Shown: positions 19,271 to 30,684, counted from the stretch's first letter. The stretch is 64,000 bases of DNA from Phytomonas francai (GCA_001766655.1 MJCC01000002.1:529050-593049), one strand, 5' to 3'. The notes: generated by a model from the sequence alone, not told the origin. Numbers and translations: made by a program.

Positions 19271-22200
19271 ATGCTTTCCTTACTTCACGCTCGTTCCACT
19301 TCGGATTGGCACCCCATTGCAGTCTCGATTGCGGTCGGTGCGAGCCTGCCAATCGTTTTGTATACGTCGTACCATTTAATTTCCAATCTCCACTGGAGCA
19401 AAAAACACCCTTCCCGCCTTTCAGAGCAGACTCCCACGACTGAGTGGAGCTGCCGGAGCCTGTGCCGGTGGCTGGCCGCTCGGAAGGTCTCCCAGGACGG
19501 CGTTCTCGTGCTCGCGCAGAACGGCGTGGACGGGAGGCGGCTCCCCGAGCTCTGCACACGCGAGCTCGCCGAGATGGGGCTCACCCCGCACGACCGCGCG
19601 ATCGTTCTGGCCTCGCTCTCGGCGCTGAGGGGGCCGGACGCCGGCGCCGAAGCGGAAGGGCCTCGGACGCCGCGGAGGGGCAGCCCGGCGCGGGGCGCGG
19701 ACCCCGGCTTCTTCTCCCTGGACAACTTCCTCTGCAATGCGGACCACTTTTTGATGGAGGTGACCCTCCCCGGCCCCGCCGAGGGCGACCCCGCGGCCCC
19801 GGACCACCGCGCGCAGACGGCGGCCCGCCTCTACGCCCTCCTCGACCACTTCCACGGCCTCGGGGCCGTCGACCAGGCCGCCGCGATGCGGCCCTTGGCG
19901 CGGCAGCTCAACGGGGCCGCGGGGGCCTCGTCAAGGGCGCTCGCGGCGCGCGTGGGGCCGCTCCACGCGATGATCGGAAAGTTCGCGGAGGTGCTCGCCT
20001 CGCCGGCCGTCTCGCGCGCCGCCGGCGAGGACTTCGCCGCGGTCTCCGGCCGCGTCCTCGAGCAGGTCGTGCGCGTCCTGCGGGTCGCCGAGGAGCTGCC
20101 GCCGGCCCTGCGCGAGCCGCTCGCCCGGCGCTGCCGCGAGGTCCTCGAGCTCCTCGACGCGCGCGCCCGGGAGCGGCGCGAGGGCGGGGCCGAGTCCTCG
20201 TCTTCGTTGCCGTTTCTCTCGTCTTCGTTGCCGCCTTCGACGTCGTCTTTGCCGGGCTTTTCGCCCGCGGACGCGAACCCCCCGGCGGACCCCGTCCTCG
20301 CCGCGATCGCGCGGCTGTCGGCGGTTTACCGGACGGCGAGCGGCGGCGGCCTCGCGCGGATGGCCCCCGGCGAGCGGCGCGCCGCCCTCGACGGCTGCCT
20401 CGCGGAGCTGCGCGCGGCGGACGCGGCGCTGGGCGACTTCGCCGCCGACCCCCGCGCAGCCCGCGGGCGGGAAATGGCCGCCCAACTCGACCCCATCCTC
20501 CGCCGCCTCCACGCCCTCACGGCCAAGGAGGAGGGGGCGGAAAAAGAAGAAAAAGAAAGCGAAGCGAGGGCCCCCCCCCCGACCGGCGAGGCGCTCGCCA
20601 ACGTGCGGGGGACGCTCGAGAGATTTCTCCAGGTCGCGTCCGCGCTCCAGGCGGAAAATATTCCGCACGCGGCCAAGCAGCACCTGGCGGAGCGGCTGCG
20701 CGGGGAGATTCTGAAGTTTTTGAAGGGCGCCGAAAGCCTGCCCGATGCCGAGCGAGCCGAGATCGCAAATTATGTCTCGCGCATTTTGAAGTTGCTGACG
20801 ACCGACAACGAGGGCTCCGCCGACAAGGCAGGGGAAGTGCCGAAGGAGCAGACCCAGGTCGTTGGCGAGGCGGAGGCGGAGAGCCCCGGCGAAGAGCGGG
20901 GGCTAAGCGAAGAGGAGTCGGCGCTTGCCAGGAGTATCGCGACCGATGCGATAAACCAAATCAAAGGGGTTCTTATGTTTTTGCATTCCGATCGCTTCAC
21001 CAACGCGAGCGCGGCGGCAAAACAGGAGCTTCTGCAGAGCCTTAGCAAGCACGTGAGCTCCGCTGTGCAGATGCTTCGGGAGATAGGATGCAGTGAGTCT
21101 TTTATTACGCGGCTCACAGCCCCACTCGAGGAGATTCTTACGCAAGGAATGGAAGGCCTACCCCCCTCTTCGCCGCCGAGCGAGACGAATCGAATCCTTA
21201 TCGCCATCCAGGGCGTGCTTTCCTCGAAGATGTTCCTGGAGCAGGACGTGCAGGATAAGCTGACCCTCGTGGGCACCTTTTCACCGCAACTCCAGCGCAT
21301 TGAGGACAACCTGCGGAGCATGCCCCCTCTCGAGAAGGTCGAGACGGAGAGGCTGCTGAAATCGATCAAACAATCCCTCCTGGAGATCCACCACGCGGCG
21401 GGTTCCGAAAATAAAACGACGACCCCAGCCACGACGCCCTCCGCACCCGCAAAAGGCAAACCCACCACCACCGTGGCTTCGGAGGCTCCCATTCCGATGG
21501 AAACCCCCGATGACGTCATGAAACGTCTTGAAAACGTGATGCAAATAATTCAGAGCAGGGAGTTTATCCAGGCAACGGAGGAAAGGAACCTTGGAGTGAT
21601 GAAGTCCTGCGTCTCCGAGCTGCAGTCGATTCAGGAAAGCTGTGGAGGATTACCCCAGGAGATTCGTCGAAGCCTTGAGCCGATAGTTTCGCAGCTTCTA
21701 GGGCAGCTGAACCAAATCTTGCTCAGCGTTGGGGACCCTGTGGAGGCTCCAGAGCCCCCAAGCGATGCGCAAACAGAATTCGTTCCGAGTACGGAGCGAA
21801 AAGAACTCTTTCAGATGGTCAAACAGATCACGGAGGAGCTCCAGCAGGCGAGTATCAATGATTTTAAGCTCAACAAGGTGAATTTGGAGTCTTTGTGGGG
21901 GTTGCTTGACCTTGTGGATTCGTTTGGGGTGCTGAGCCCAGAGGAGGCGAGTTTGCGCGATGAGTTTGAAACGGTGCTGCGGCTCATTTACCAGAAATTT
22001 CTCTCTTTGGCGGTGGAAAAGAAGAGGGAAACCGAAGGGGAAACGAGGAAAGATTCGCCAGCCGCGAATGCAAAGGATACCCCGCCGCTGCAGCCTAACC
22101 AAGAACACAAATCACCACCACCACCACCACCACCAGAGCGCGAGCCATCCGAAAGGGTGGAGGGTGCCGACGGGGGATTACCGACCACTACCCTCAATGA

Positions 22201-24168
22201 GGAGATTCACGATGTGGCTTCGTTTATTCGCGTATTTCAGCAGATTCGGGATGTGATCGACGCCAAAGAAAGCGTTTCCACCGACGAACTCCTTTCTCTT
22301 TCCGAGCTGGCCGAAAAGGCGCTGGCTACGGCGGCGGAGCGCGGCGTGAGATGGCAGGAAAGCGCGGAGGCCGCGGCCGCGATCGGGGCCGTGCAGGCGG
22401 GGCTGGAAAGGCACCAGAGCCGCGTCGCCTCACAGAGCGAGCGCTCGATCATGGACATTCTCGAGCGGGCCATGCAGGAGCTTGAGGAGGCCCCCCCGAG
22501 CTCGAGCGAGGAGCTGCGGTCTTACGCGAAGCTCTACGAGGATTCTGCGGCTGCGCTCGCGCGGAACCCTGCCGCCTCGGAGCTGTTAGATCGCCTGAAA
22601 GCGCGCCTGAGCGAGCTTGAGCGGGAATGCCTCCCCACCAAGGACACGGAGGGTGATAAAGAAAGTGGTGATAGCAATGATGAGGATGAGGCCAACTATG
22701 AGATTGACAGCGATGTCTCGGCTCGCCTCATGGAGACTCTTTATGATCTTTCCTGCGTGCTGCGGGGGCCAAACCTCTCCAGGGAGGGCTTGACCTCGTG
22801 CGAGAACTTGCTTGACACCTTCAAGGGGATGCCGTTGAATCGGGACATCCGGGACACCATCGCCTTGCTCCGGCATCAGTTGAAGCTCGCCTGGCAGTCT
22901 CTGGAGCTCGATAACGACGAGGCGAACGAGAACCCCAGCAAGGAGTCGGGGGAGGCGACCGAGGACGAGGCGCCCTCCGGGGAGGCGGACGCCACCCCGG
23001 CCTTCTCGGGCGCCGCCTTTCACGAGGACGACGTGGACAGCGTGGGGGACGGGGAGGGGGACCGGGGCGTGCCCGACGGCCTCGCGAGCGAGCTCGCGCT
23101 GCTGCCCGCGATCGAGGCCCTCCTGCAGCGCCCGACGGCCGAGCTCGTCTCGCGCTGCACCCTCTTCGACGTGCAGTGCCTGAGCAAGGTCCTGATGCAC
23201 CTCTCGGGGGCGCCCGACGCCGCCGCGCAGGCCCGCGTGCGCGCGGCGAAGCGCGTCTTCTTTGCGGGGCTGCGGGCCTTCGAGGCGTGCGCGGTGCCGG
23301 GGGCGGCCGCGCCTGCGTGCCTCGGACTCCGCGTGNNNNNNNNNNNNNNNNNNNNNNNNNNNNNNNNNNNNNNNNNNNNNNNNNNNNNNNNNNNNNNNNN
23401 NNNNNNNNNNNNNNNNNNNNNNNNNNNNNNNNNNNNNNNNNNNNNNNNNNNNNNNNNNNNNNNNNNNNNNCCCCGGCGGCCGCGGCCCCCGTCGACACCC
23501 CGGCCCTCGCGCGCTGGTGGGCGGGCGGGAGCTGGGCGCTGGTCGTCCTCGACGCCGACGCGGGGACGGCGCGGGCGGAGGTGGTGCTCCTGCACGAGGT
23601 GCTGACGCGGCGCTACGGCTTCGAGGTCGCCTGCCTCGTCGGGCCCCGGCAGGACGCGGCGGCCGTCGAGCGCCGCATCCGCCGCCGCCTCGCCGCCGCC
23701 GCGGATGCGGCGCTCGAGCGGCTCTTCGTGTTCTACTACTCGCCCACGGGCGCGGGGGCGGGCGGGGCGGCGCCGCAGACGATGCACTTCCCCGACGGCT
23801 CGGCGCTCGAGCATCGCAGGGTGCTCGAGATGACCGCGGGGGCGGTGGAGCGGGTCGTGGTCGTGCATAGCATGCCGCACAGGCTCGAGGTGATGGCGCG
23901 CTGGGGCGAGGAGGTCAGCCCCGCGATGTCGGTCTCCATAACCCCGGCGGCCGCCGAAGAGGTCGCGAAAAAGCGCTGCTTGCTCTATCAAGGGCTTTTC
24001 ACGCCGATCATCGTCGAGTTGCTGTGCCGGGATGAGGGGAGGATGCTCTGCCCGGAGGACTTGATCAACTACGCGATCACCGCAATGACGACGACGACGA
24101 TTGAGTTCGGCTCCTTTCTTGACAGCAAGGCGGCTAGCATGGGCTTCTTTGCTCCTTTTGATGACTAA
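19271..24168 (+). CDS. giant membrane-anchored SAM/helical-repeat protein with caspase-like C terminus (contains assembly gap)
   Basis: More than 1,600 residues. Residues 16-38 form one hydrophobic segment, probably an N-terminal anchor. Residues 57-115 resemble a SAM domain: WSCRSLCRWL, then a DGRRLPEL turn and LAEMGLTPHDRAIVL. From about 19720 to 23320 the protein is mostly helical, with repeats of about 70 residues separated by Glu/Pro/Ser-rich linkers, including a Pro run near 22110-22135. A run of N at 23336-23470 interrupts the gene. The frame after it is shifted relative to the frame before it, so the true gap is not a multiple of three or an indel is present. The C-terminal part (23473-24168) has the strand/helix order of a caspase p20 fold: LFVFYYSPTG, then VERVVVVHSMPH. 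The usual His and Cys are absent at these places. The function is unknown. The 19440-20620 and 22870-24090 parts are extremely GC-rich. Confidence 0.75.
23336..23470. other. assembly gap (135 N)
   Basis: Run of N inside an extremely GC-rich part of the coding region. The reading frame differs across it, so the length is not reliable. Confidence 0.99.
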
Positions 24169-25056
24169 GCGGATCGGTCCTTCCGGCATGTGCGCGTGTT
24201 TTTGGGTTGTCATGATGAGGAGGTTATTGCGACCCTGGATAGGTTTATCTATTTTATTTTTACACACACATCGACATATCGATGTGTGTATGTGTGTGTG
24301 CAGAGGCTATCGAATATTGTGGACACCTTAGAAAAGTGGAGGTTTTAATTTGTTTTGACAGAAGCGGCAGCATCCGTTGAGTTTAATGCTGCAAATATTT
24401 GAAATATCTGTGTAACCAGTAAATTCAGATTATTCGGATCGTATTCCTAATAGAACTTGGGAACAGAAATAAAGCAATAGAGGAAACAGCCAACAACATA
24501 GGATCCTATTATTATTGCTTAATTGGGATTATTTACAATGGGATTGCGATTAAAGGAAATTTCTCGTATTTTAAACCGTGCAGTGACGAGGGGAATAAAA
24601 ACGATTATGTATACTTTCCAAATTGATTTATGATTATTATCATTGGTTTTGATTTTTTTTTTTGTTTTAAATTTAAATCTCCTCCTATTTCGAATAGGCA
24701 TATTTTTATATAGAGGAGAATGGCGTTAAACATAGGCTCCCCCTCTCCACACCGATACACACTATTTTATCGTGTATATGAAGACTCGTAATTGCTCTGA
24801 AACAAATAAGGGAATAACGACTTTAATGTGCTTGTTGAAATCTATTACTAACGATGCAAAAAAGAAAAAAGAAAAAGAAAGAAAAGATCACGGCTGGGAG
24901 GTATTCATGTGACTGAGTTAATGCTTGTGTATGCATGCATTCTCAGCTTCACGCTTTTCATCTTCTTTGATTAGGCTAAGAATAATTCGTTTTTACCCCT
25001 TTAAACACCAAAAGTAGGAATAGAATAATCATACTAGAAGAGGGATAAGATTTCTA
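24169..25056. other. intergenic after SAM/caspase-like gene
   Basis: AT-rich spacer with CA/TG repeats forming a hairpin near its start and an A/AG-rich tract near 24857-24886. No gene seen. Confidence 0.6.
24264..24289 (+). repeat. 11-bp perfect inverted repeat, 4-nt loop
   Basis: Bases 24264-24274 pair perfectly with 24279-24289 around a CATA loop, about 95 bases after the stop codon. It could form a 3' UTR stem-loop, or simply reflect facing CA and TG repeats. Confidence 0.8.
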
Positions 25057-26418
25057 ATGGCTGAGGCCGCGAGAACCGTTAAACACTACGTGAGCGATTG
25101 CCTCTCGGAGCGTTATCCGTACGATCCGAAAAAAGGCTTTGCCGGCGAGCGTTTACGGGATGCTGGCAAAGTTTTTCGTGGCTTTCTTCCAAATACCGTG
25201 GATATTACTCTCGAAAGTCTGAGCAATCCAATTGTAAGCGAAGAGGAGCAGAGTAAGGCGGTGCACTACCTCTACGCTTATTCCGCTTCACAGGAGATGA
25301 AAGTGGAGCTGATCCGGAAGGGAGTCGTTTCGCTAATCGTTTCCCTGCTTAATCGAGAGCCTATATTTACAATTTTAGAGCATCAGTGCTTTATCTTACT
25401 TCGATCGCTCTGCATTATTCCGCAGGGGTGTTATGCGGTGGTGTTTGGAGGTGGGCTCGCGGCGGCGCTTGCCCGGGCAACCAAGCCGCCGAATCCCCAC
25501 GAGGAGCTTCCAAATTTAGATCCACGAGAGGCCGCCTTGCACGTTGTTTTGCAGATCGTAAGCGATTTTGCCGGAGTACGGTGGCTACTATGTCCAGAGT
25601 CGCACAAGGAGTTTATTCTCGAGGGGGTGGAGTACCCGTGCGCAACGCCGGTCTACATCGTGGATATGTTTAAGGTCCTAGCGGGGGTGCTCGCGAAGGA
25701 GCCGATGCCGACCCGCTCGGCTCTCTACGCGTTGGGGTGTTTAGTCCACCTGACGGCTCTTCAATCGAGCGCGGAGGTCTGCATCCGCGAGGCGGAGGAC
25801 GTCCTGGATGTGTTGGGCTCGCGTCTAGCCACCGTCGCGCTGGACTTAATTAATGGGGGGGCCTTAGAAAAGGAGAGTTTTTTGTTTTTGGAGCGGCTCT
25901 GTGAGGTTCTGTGGAACCTCGCGCTCGTAGAGGAAGGGGTGGTGGCCCTGGATCAGCGCGAGGTCCCTGATTTGCTCTTCGTGCTGTTTGATGGGTGCCG
26001 GCAGGATCTCTCCATCGAAGCGATCGCGATGCAGCGCACTCTTACAGGCGCTATTTCGGCCATGTATAAACTATTAGATGTCAAGTTGCATACTCTGCAG
26101 ACCCTCACCGATGGGCTCTCACGTGTGGAGGCCCTACTAACGTATTTATATATCCTTAACACTTCTATCACAAGCGCGGAGACGGAGGATAAAAAGATCA
26201 ATTTGTACGATGCAAACGCGGCGGTTAGAAATACCATTATGGCGCTGCAGCTTGCGATGGAGGCCAAACAGCAACGCGATATCGGTCACGCCTTTTTCAA
26301 AAAACTCAGCAGCAAAGATGCCGAGGCTTCCCGTCAGCTGTGTGAGCAGATATTTCAGAATACAAGATGGGGGAATGAGTTTGGTGCCTCCACGACTGTG
26401 GAAAGCTTTCTTGCGTGA
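25057..26418 (+). CDS. armadillo/HEAT-type repeat protein, possibly radial spoke RSPH14-like
   Basis: A 453-residue all-helical protein. The pattern from about residue 40 onward alternates hydrophobic helices such as MKVELIRKGVVSLIVSLL and CFILLRSLCIIPQGCYAVV, typical of armadillo repeats in which a lost or gained node index is followed by a LL..L helix. The opening (YPYDPKKGFAGERLRDAG, then a LESLSNP turn) recalls the RSPH14/RTDR1 radial-spoke family (FGHRALPKLKEELQDP), which would place it in the axoneme. That link is tentative. No transmembrane or catalytic motif is seen. The start ATG at 25057 is clear. Confidence 0.75.
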   Translation: MAEAARTVKHYVSDCLSERYPYDPKKGFAGERLRDAGKVFRGFLPNTVDITLESLSNPIVSEEEQSKAVHYLYAYSASQEMKVELIRKGVVSLIVSLLNREPIFTILEHQCFILLRSLCIIPQGCYAVVFGGGLAAALARATKPPNPHEELPNLDPREAALHVVLQIVSDFAGVRWLLCPESHKEFILEGVEYPCATPVYIVDMFKVLAGVLAKEPMPTRSALYALGCLVHLTALQSSAEVCIREAEDVLDVLGSRLATVALDLINGGALEKESFLFLERLCEVLWNLALVEEGVVALDQREVPDLLFVLFDGCRQDLSIEAIAMQRTLTGAISAMYKLLDVKLHTLQTLTDGLSRVEALLTYLYILNTSITSAETEDKKINLYDANAAVRNTIMALQLAMEAKQQRDIGHAFFKKLSSKDAEASRQLCEQIFQNTRWGNEFGASTTVESFLA

Positions 26419-26747
26419 ACCCTGTCGCGACATCTCGCTTTTCGCTTGCGTGTCTGCGATTGACTATTGAAAATAGTTCTTGATTTTCCTTTTTGGTACC
26501 TCTTCGAGGCCTTGCATTGTTTTTCTTTTACATAATGTATAAGCTTCAAACAGCCGCTGCCTACCGCGTGGGAGATGTAAAATATTATCTAACTATTTTG
26601 ATGTGTGATGGTTCTTGTGTAAATCCAACTCGGTGCGAGACGGCAGAGCCTGGCATGTTTTAAATCTAAGCCGTACTCATTTTGCCATTGTGTGTTAGTT
26701 TTAAGCAGGAATGCGATGGTTTCCATCACTGTGTTATTGCTCTAATA

Positions 26748-26790
<43 letters not shown>

Positions 26791-26942
26791 GTGTGTGGAT
26801 ATCAACCACTGCGGTTACTACCCCTCGTGCGAAGGATCGCCTTTTCGTTGCGCGGCGTCAGTCATCTTTCTTTCCCCTGTGTCTCCTCTCCCGTTAGGTT
26901 CGCATCTGTGAGACATCAAGCGCGTTGGTCGGAGCTGCCGAG
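26419..26942. other. intergenic, armadillo gene to CAP-G
   Basis: Spacer with a long AT microsatellite followed by a short TG run, then a pyrimidine-rich stretch at about 26865-26895 with AG at 26896-26897 that could be the CAP-G splice acceptor. Confidence 0.6.
26751..26786 (+). repeat. (AT)18 microsatellite
   Basis: Thirty-six bases of uninterrupted AT. Confidence 0.95.
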
Positions 26943-29900
26943 ATGCCACCGACGCCGTCGAACGCGGCGGGGGACCTGATCGAGACCGTCGGGCGCGTTT
27001 TCCAGGCCGTGCACCGGAGCGCGGCGCACGCGTCGCGGTACAAACAGGAGCTTCTCGCGCTCGCGGAGGCGCGGCCGGCGGCCTTTCGCGAGGCGGTCTG
27101 CGCCGTTGTCGTGCTGGTGCTTCGGCAGGCCGCCCAGATCACCCCCGACGCGCTTCGGCGGCACTACGCCTTCCTCGCGGCCCTCGGCGCCGGCCTGCGG
27201 GCGACGGCGGCCGGCGACGCGACGGCCGTCGCCGTCCTGCGCGGGCTTCTGCCGCTGCACAACGCGGCCGAGCGGGCCGTGCGGCTCGGCGTCGTCTCGA
27301 CCTGGCGCGCGCTTCTCCGGGCCGTCGACCCGGCCGACGCGTCGGAGGCGCGGCAGGAGCTCTATCAGGGGCTTGCGGAGGCCCTCAAGCGGCGCGCGCA
27401 CGACCGCTGGGCGCCCGTCCGCGAGGCCGCCGCGGCGGCGGCCGCCGCCTTCCAGACCGGCCGCCGCGACTGCGACGTGACGCAGCAGCTCCTCGTCCTG
27501 CTCTGCACGGACGGCGCCGCGGAGGTCCGGCGCGCGGTGCTCCGCGGCGTGGTCGCGCGGAAGGAGTTCCTGGAGGGCTACTTCCACGGGATGGTCCGCG
27601 CCACCCGCGACGTCGTCGCGCGCGTGCGCGCGGAGGCCTGGGACGCCCTCGGGCGCTTCCCCTGGCGCTACATCACCGCCTACGCGGACGCGAAGGGGGT
27701 GCGGCTCGGCGAGCGCGTCTGGGAGGGGCTGCGGGACACGAACGGCTCCGTCGCGATCGCCTGCCGCGCCGCGCTGCTGAATTGCTGGCTGCAGCGGGAC
27801 TGCAAGGCGGCGTGCGCGGCCCTGCTGGAGCCGATCATGGGGGGCTGCAGCTTGGCGAGCTTGGACCCGTTCGAGGCGATCGGCGCCGAGCTGCTCCAGT
27901 ATTGCCAGCGGCGCGACCCCGCGCAGCATTTCGCGATCACGCTCACCGACCTCCACGCCCCCGGGCTTCTGATGTGGAAGGTGGATTGTAGGGCGGTCTG
28001 CGACTCCGACGCCGGGGACGAATCCTCCTTGCTTCTTTCCCTGGAGCAGTTTACCGCGGTGCTGCAGGATACCGTCTACGCCTACGCGCGGCCGGAGGTG
28101 GAGCCCAAAACGGTTCGCTTCCGCAACATCGAGGATGCTGAGAACATGCTGCGTATCTTGCTTTCCGTCTTTGAAATCTACGAGGAAAGCGGCTACCTTG
28201 CGCACGCGGATAACAACACGCGGACCTCACTGCTGCGCATCATCAACTTTATCTTAAAGGTCGTGCCAGACGACGACCCTGGGCTTTTCGTCGATGCCGC
28301 GGTGCGCGCGCTGAAGTTCCTGACCGCGCGCATTCCTGAAGAGGGCGCCAAAACGATCACCTCCGCGTTGGATTCTCTTTTCCGAAGCCTGAAGCTTCCG
28401 CAGCGGCATGCCCTGGGGTTTGACGACGTCGAGGCGTTGGGGCGCAAAAGCCGGGAGCGCCAGCAGGATTTGGCTCGAATGAAGGCCTTAGTTCGCGCCG
28501 GGACGGTCACGCAGGAGGAGTACGACCACCTGCACGAGGCGATTGACCGTGATGAAAAATTTCTCCTTCGCATGCAGCTCATGGTCTTGGCTTTTTTGTC
28601 GTACTCCCATCGCGGGGATGATATTCCTATTTTTTGCTCGCACATGATTCGGCTAGGCCGGCAGCTCGATAACGAGGCGGTGCGCGTGGCGGCAACGAAG
28701 GCGCTGGGGCTTCAATGCCTTATCAGCCCCGACGCCGTGCATACCTTCATGCCGCTTATTCTTTCCGAAACGGGTGAACCCGTGCGAAACGAGTTTAACG
28801 CGGTGCCTTTGGCTGCCATCGGGGTTGCCTTTGATCTGATTATGGAATATGGACTCCGCTTTTTCGACACCACCAAGAGGCCTTCGCATCACAACCCCGC
28901 CACGTTGTTTAACACGCAAAACGCGATCGACGTGAGGCTCCAGCACGAGCAGGCGCTTGCGGAGGAGGATGTGCATAAAGTCGGCGGCGCGAACCTGCTT
29001 TCGACGCTTCGTTATTACCTTAACCCATCCCAGAAAGCGAAGAACACGATTACGTTGGTGGGATTTTGTAAGTTGCTAAGCTGTAACCGCATTCCGGAGG
29101 ATTCCATCACGGGCGTTATAGCGGAGCTGAATTTGCACTACGTACGTGCCCGGGTTGCTCGGAAAAAGAATGCCACGAGCTCGTTTATGGTGGATTACTT
29201 AACGAAATTTCTTCGAAGCTTCTCCTCCAGCCACCCCAAACAGCAAGAACGGTTTGCGAAGGGCGGCATCGCCGCGTTTCGCGTTCTCCTGCTGCGAGAT
29301 CCAGTTTGGGCCGCGAAGATCATTCAGTTCGTTGTGAAACTGTCGGATCCGTTTACTTTATGCCAGATTCGCGATATCGATCCTGAAACCGCCCAACGCG
29401 TGAATAAAGAATTGTCCGAGTCGAATAATAATAATAATGGGAAAGACCCTTCCGAGGGGAATGCCGGCCGTAGTAAGAATCACGGTGGCAGCGAAGGCGA
29501 CAACACCCATGCGCGAAATTCGTCGATCCGCGCGAATGCGGCGCGCTCCTCGATACAGAGCGGGCGTCTCTTACGCGAGCTCAGCCGTTATTCTCTGCAC
29601 GAGACCATTGCGGAGGAGTTGTTAATAGAGCTCCTGGTTAGCTCTGAGGGGGGGGGGAGCCGCCAGGTGTGCATCGATGTCCTCGAAAATCACATGTATT
29701 TTTACTCCAAAGACAATCAGCCATTTCTTTTGTACTGCGCTCGAGAGGCGGTGCGCGCGATGCCGGCGGGGGGGGAGGACCGGGCGCGTTTGACGAGCTG
29801 GCTAGGCGAGCTGGAGCAGCGATACTTTTTTCACGATTCCGCCGGATCTGCGGATAATGAAGGAAGTATGCAGGAAAAACTCGAGGAACGCAAGGCAAGC

Positions 29901-30098
29901 CGGGAAGTCGTTTTGAACGATCTAGTGGAGCGAGGCTACGCGGAGGAGTCGGTGGATTGCGCACCTCCGCAAGAAAGCCGCACCCCTCCTGCGTTGGTTA
30001 AGGTTAAGCAGGAGGATGAGGATCGGAAGCGAGAGAGGGATTTGGATTTTTTTGAGATCGATGACATTTTAGGGTCTCGGCGAAAGGTAAGGCGCTAA
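26943..30098 (+). CDS. NCAPG: condensin subunit CAP-G (condensin subunit 3)
   Basis: A HEAT-repeat protein of 1,051 residues that binds the kleisin and DNA in condensin I during chromosome compaction. The N-terminal 350 residues follow the CAP-G order: VFQAVHRSAAHASRYKQEL, HEAT helices with AEVRRAVLRGVV and DVVARVRAEAWDALGRF, then LRDTNGSVAIACRAALLNCW. The centre contains MWKVDCRAVCDSDAGDES, matching the CAP-G TALYWR-type region, and a helix set ending DDPGLFVDAAVRAL. Near residues 818-870 lies an Asn/Ser-rich disordered insert. The C terminus is charged. The start is the ATG at 26943; the triplet at 26925 is TTG. Codons are very GC-rich up to about 28030 and then relax without a break in the frame. 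Confidence 0.85.
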   Translation: MPPTPSNAAGDLIETVGRVFQAVHRSAAHASRYKQELLALAEARPAAFREAVCAVVVLVLRQAAQITPDALRRHYAFLAALGAGLRATAAGDATAVAVLRGLLPLHNAAERAVRLGVVSTWRALLRAVDPADASEARQELYQGLAEALKRRAHDRWAPVREAAAAAAAAFQTGRRDCDVTQQLLVLLCTDGAAEVRRAVLRGVVARKEFLEGYFHGMVRATRDVVARVRAEAWDALGRFPWRYITAYADAKGVRLGERVWEGLRDTNGSVAIACRAALLNCWLQRDCKAACAALLEPIMGGCSLASLDPFEAIGAELLQYCQRRDPAQHFAITLTDLHAPGLLMWKVDCRAVCDSDAGDESSLLLSLEQFTAVLQDTVYAYARPEVEPKTVRFRNIEDAENMLRILLSVFEIYEESGYLAHADNNTRTSLLRIINFILKVVPDDDPGLFVDAAVRALKFLTARIPEEGAKTITSALDSLFRSLKLPQRHALGFDDVEALGRKSRERQQDLARMKALVRAGTVTQEEYDHLHEAIDRDEKFLLRMQLMVLAFLSYSHRGDDIPIFCSHMIRLGRQLDNEAVRVAATKALGLQCLISPDAVHTFMPLILSETGEPVRNEFNAVPLAAIGVAFDLIMEYGLRFFDTTKRPSHHNPATLFNTQNAIDVRLQHEQALAEEDVHKVGGANLLSTLRYYLNPSQKAKNTITLVGFCKLLSCNRIPEDSITGVIAELNLHYVRARVARKKNATSSFMVDYLTKFLRSFSSSHPKQQERFAKGGIAAFRVLLLRDPVWAAKIIQFVVKLSDPFTLCQIRDIDPETAQRVNKELSESNNNNNGKDPSEGNAGRSKNHGGSEGDNTHARNSSIRANAARSSIQSGRLLRELSRYSLHETIAEELLIELLVSSEGGGSRQVCIDVLENHMYFYSKDNQPFLLYCAREAVRAMPAGGEDRARLTSWLGELEQRYFFHDSAGSADNEGSMQEKLEERKASREVVLNDLVERGYAEESVDCAPPQESRTPPALVKVKQEDEDRKRERDLDFFEIDDILGSRRKVRR

Positions 30099-30684
30099 TA
30101 AACTATGCGCGTGAAGGAGGGAAAATAGCGCAATAAATCATCTTGGACGAAGTTCTTGTTATAGAAACTGTGAAGGTATTAAAGAGAATCCTTTTTTTTT
30201 CCCTTTGACGCTCCATTTTTCAGACTTTTGTTTTTTTACTCTCACTTACACTGACAGGCTAAACAGAGGGCGTTTTTTTTTTTTAATGATTACTATGATT
30301 GCTCAGCTGCTTTCCCATTGCTTCCTGTTCCTTTTATAGACTAGAGACATTTATTTTTACCTTTTAATTATGCTTTACGGAACAACAACAGCAACTTAGA
30401 TCGCTGACAGCTAATTTTCAGAAAAATACTGCATGGATCGATGCCATTGTTTTTTCTTTTTTGTTTAGTTATCTTTATTACTATGATTTTGTCCCCCAAT
30501 TTTCTTCTTTGGTTTCGTATAAACAACACAGACTAAACCAGAGGCGAAGAGATTAATTATTGAATATATTCTCACCTTCAAGAGACAAGGGGCCCACGAT
30601 ATTGTACACCAATTTACCTTCTTAGATGCACCAAGAGAAGAGGTCATAGCATGAATAAAAGGGCTACCCAACACGTAAGACGCG
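30099..30684. other. intergenic, CAP-G to RTEL1
   Basis: AT-rich with poly(T) tracts; no gene seen. Confidence 0.6.
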
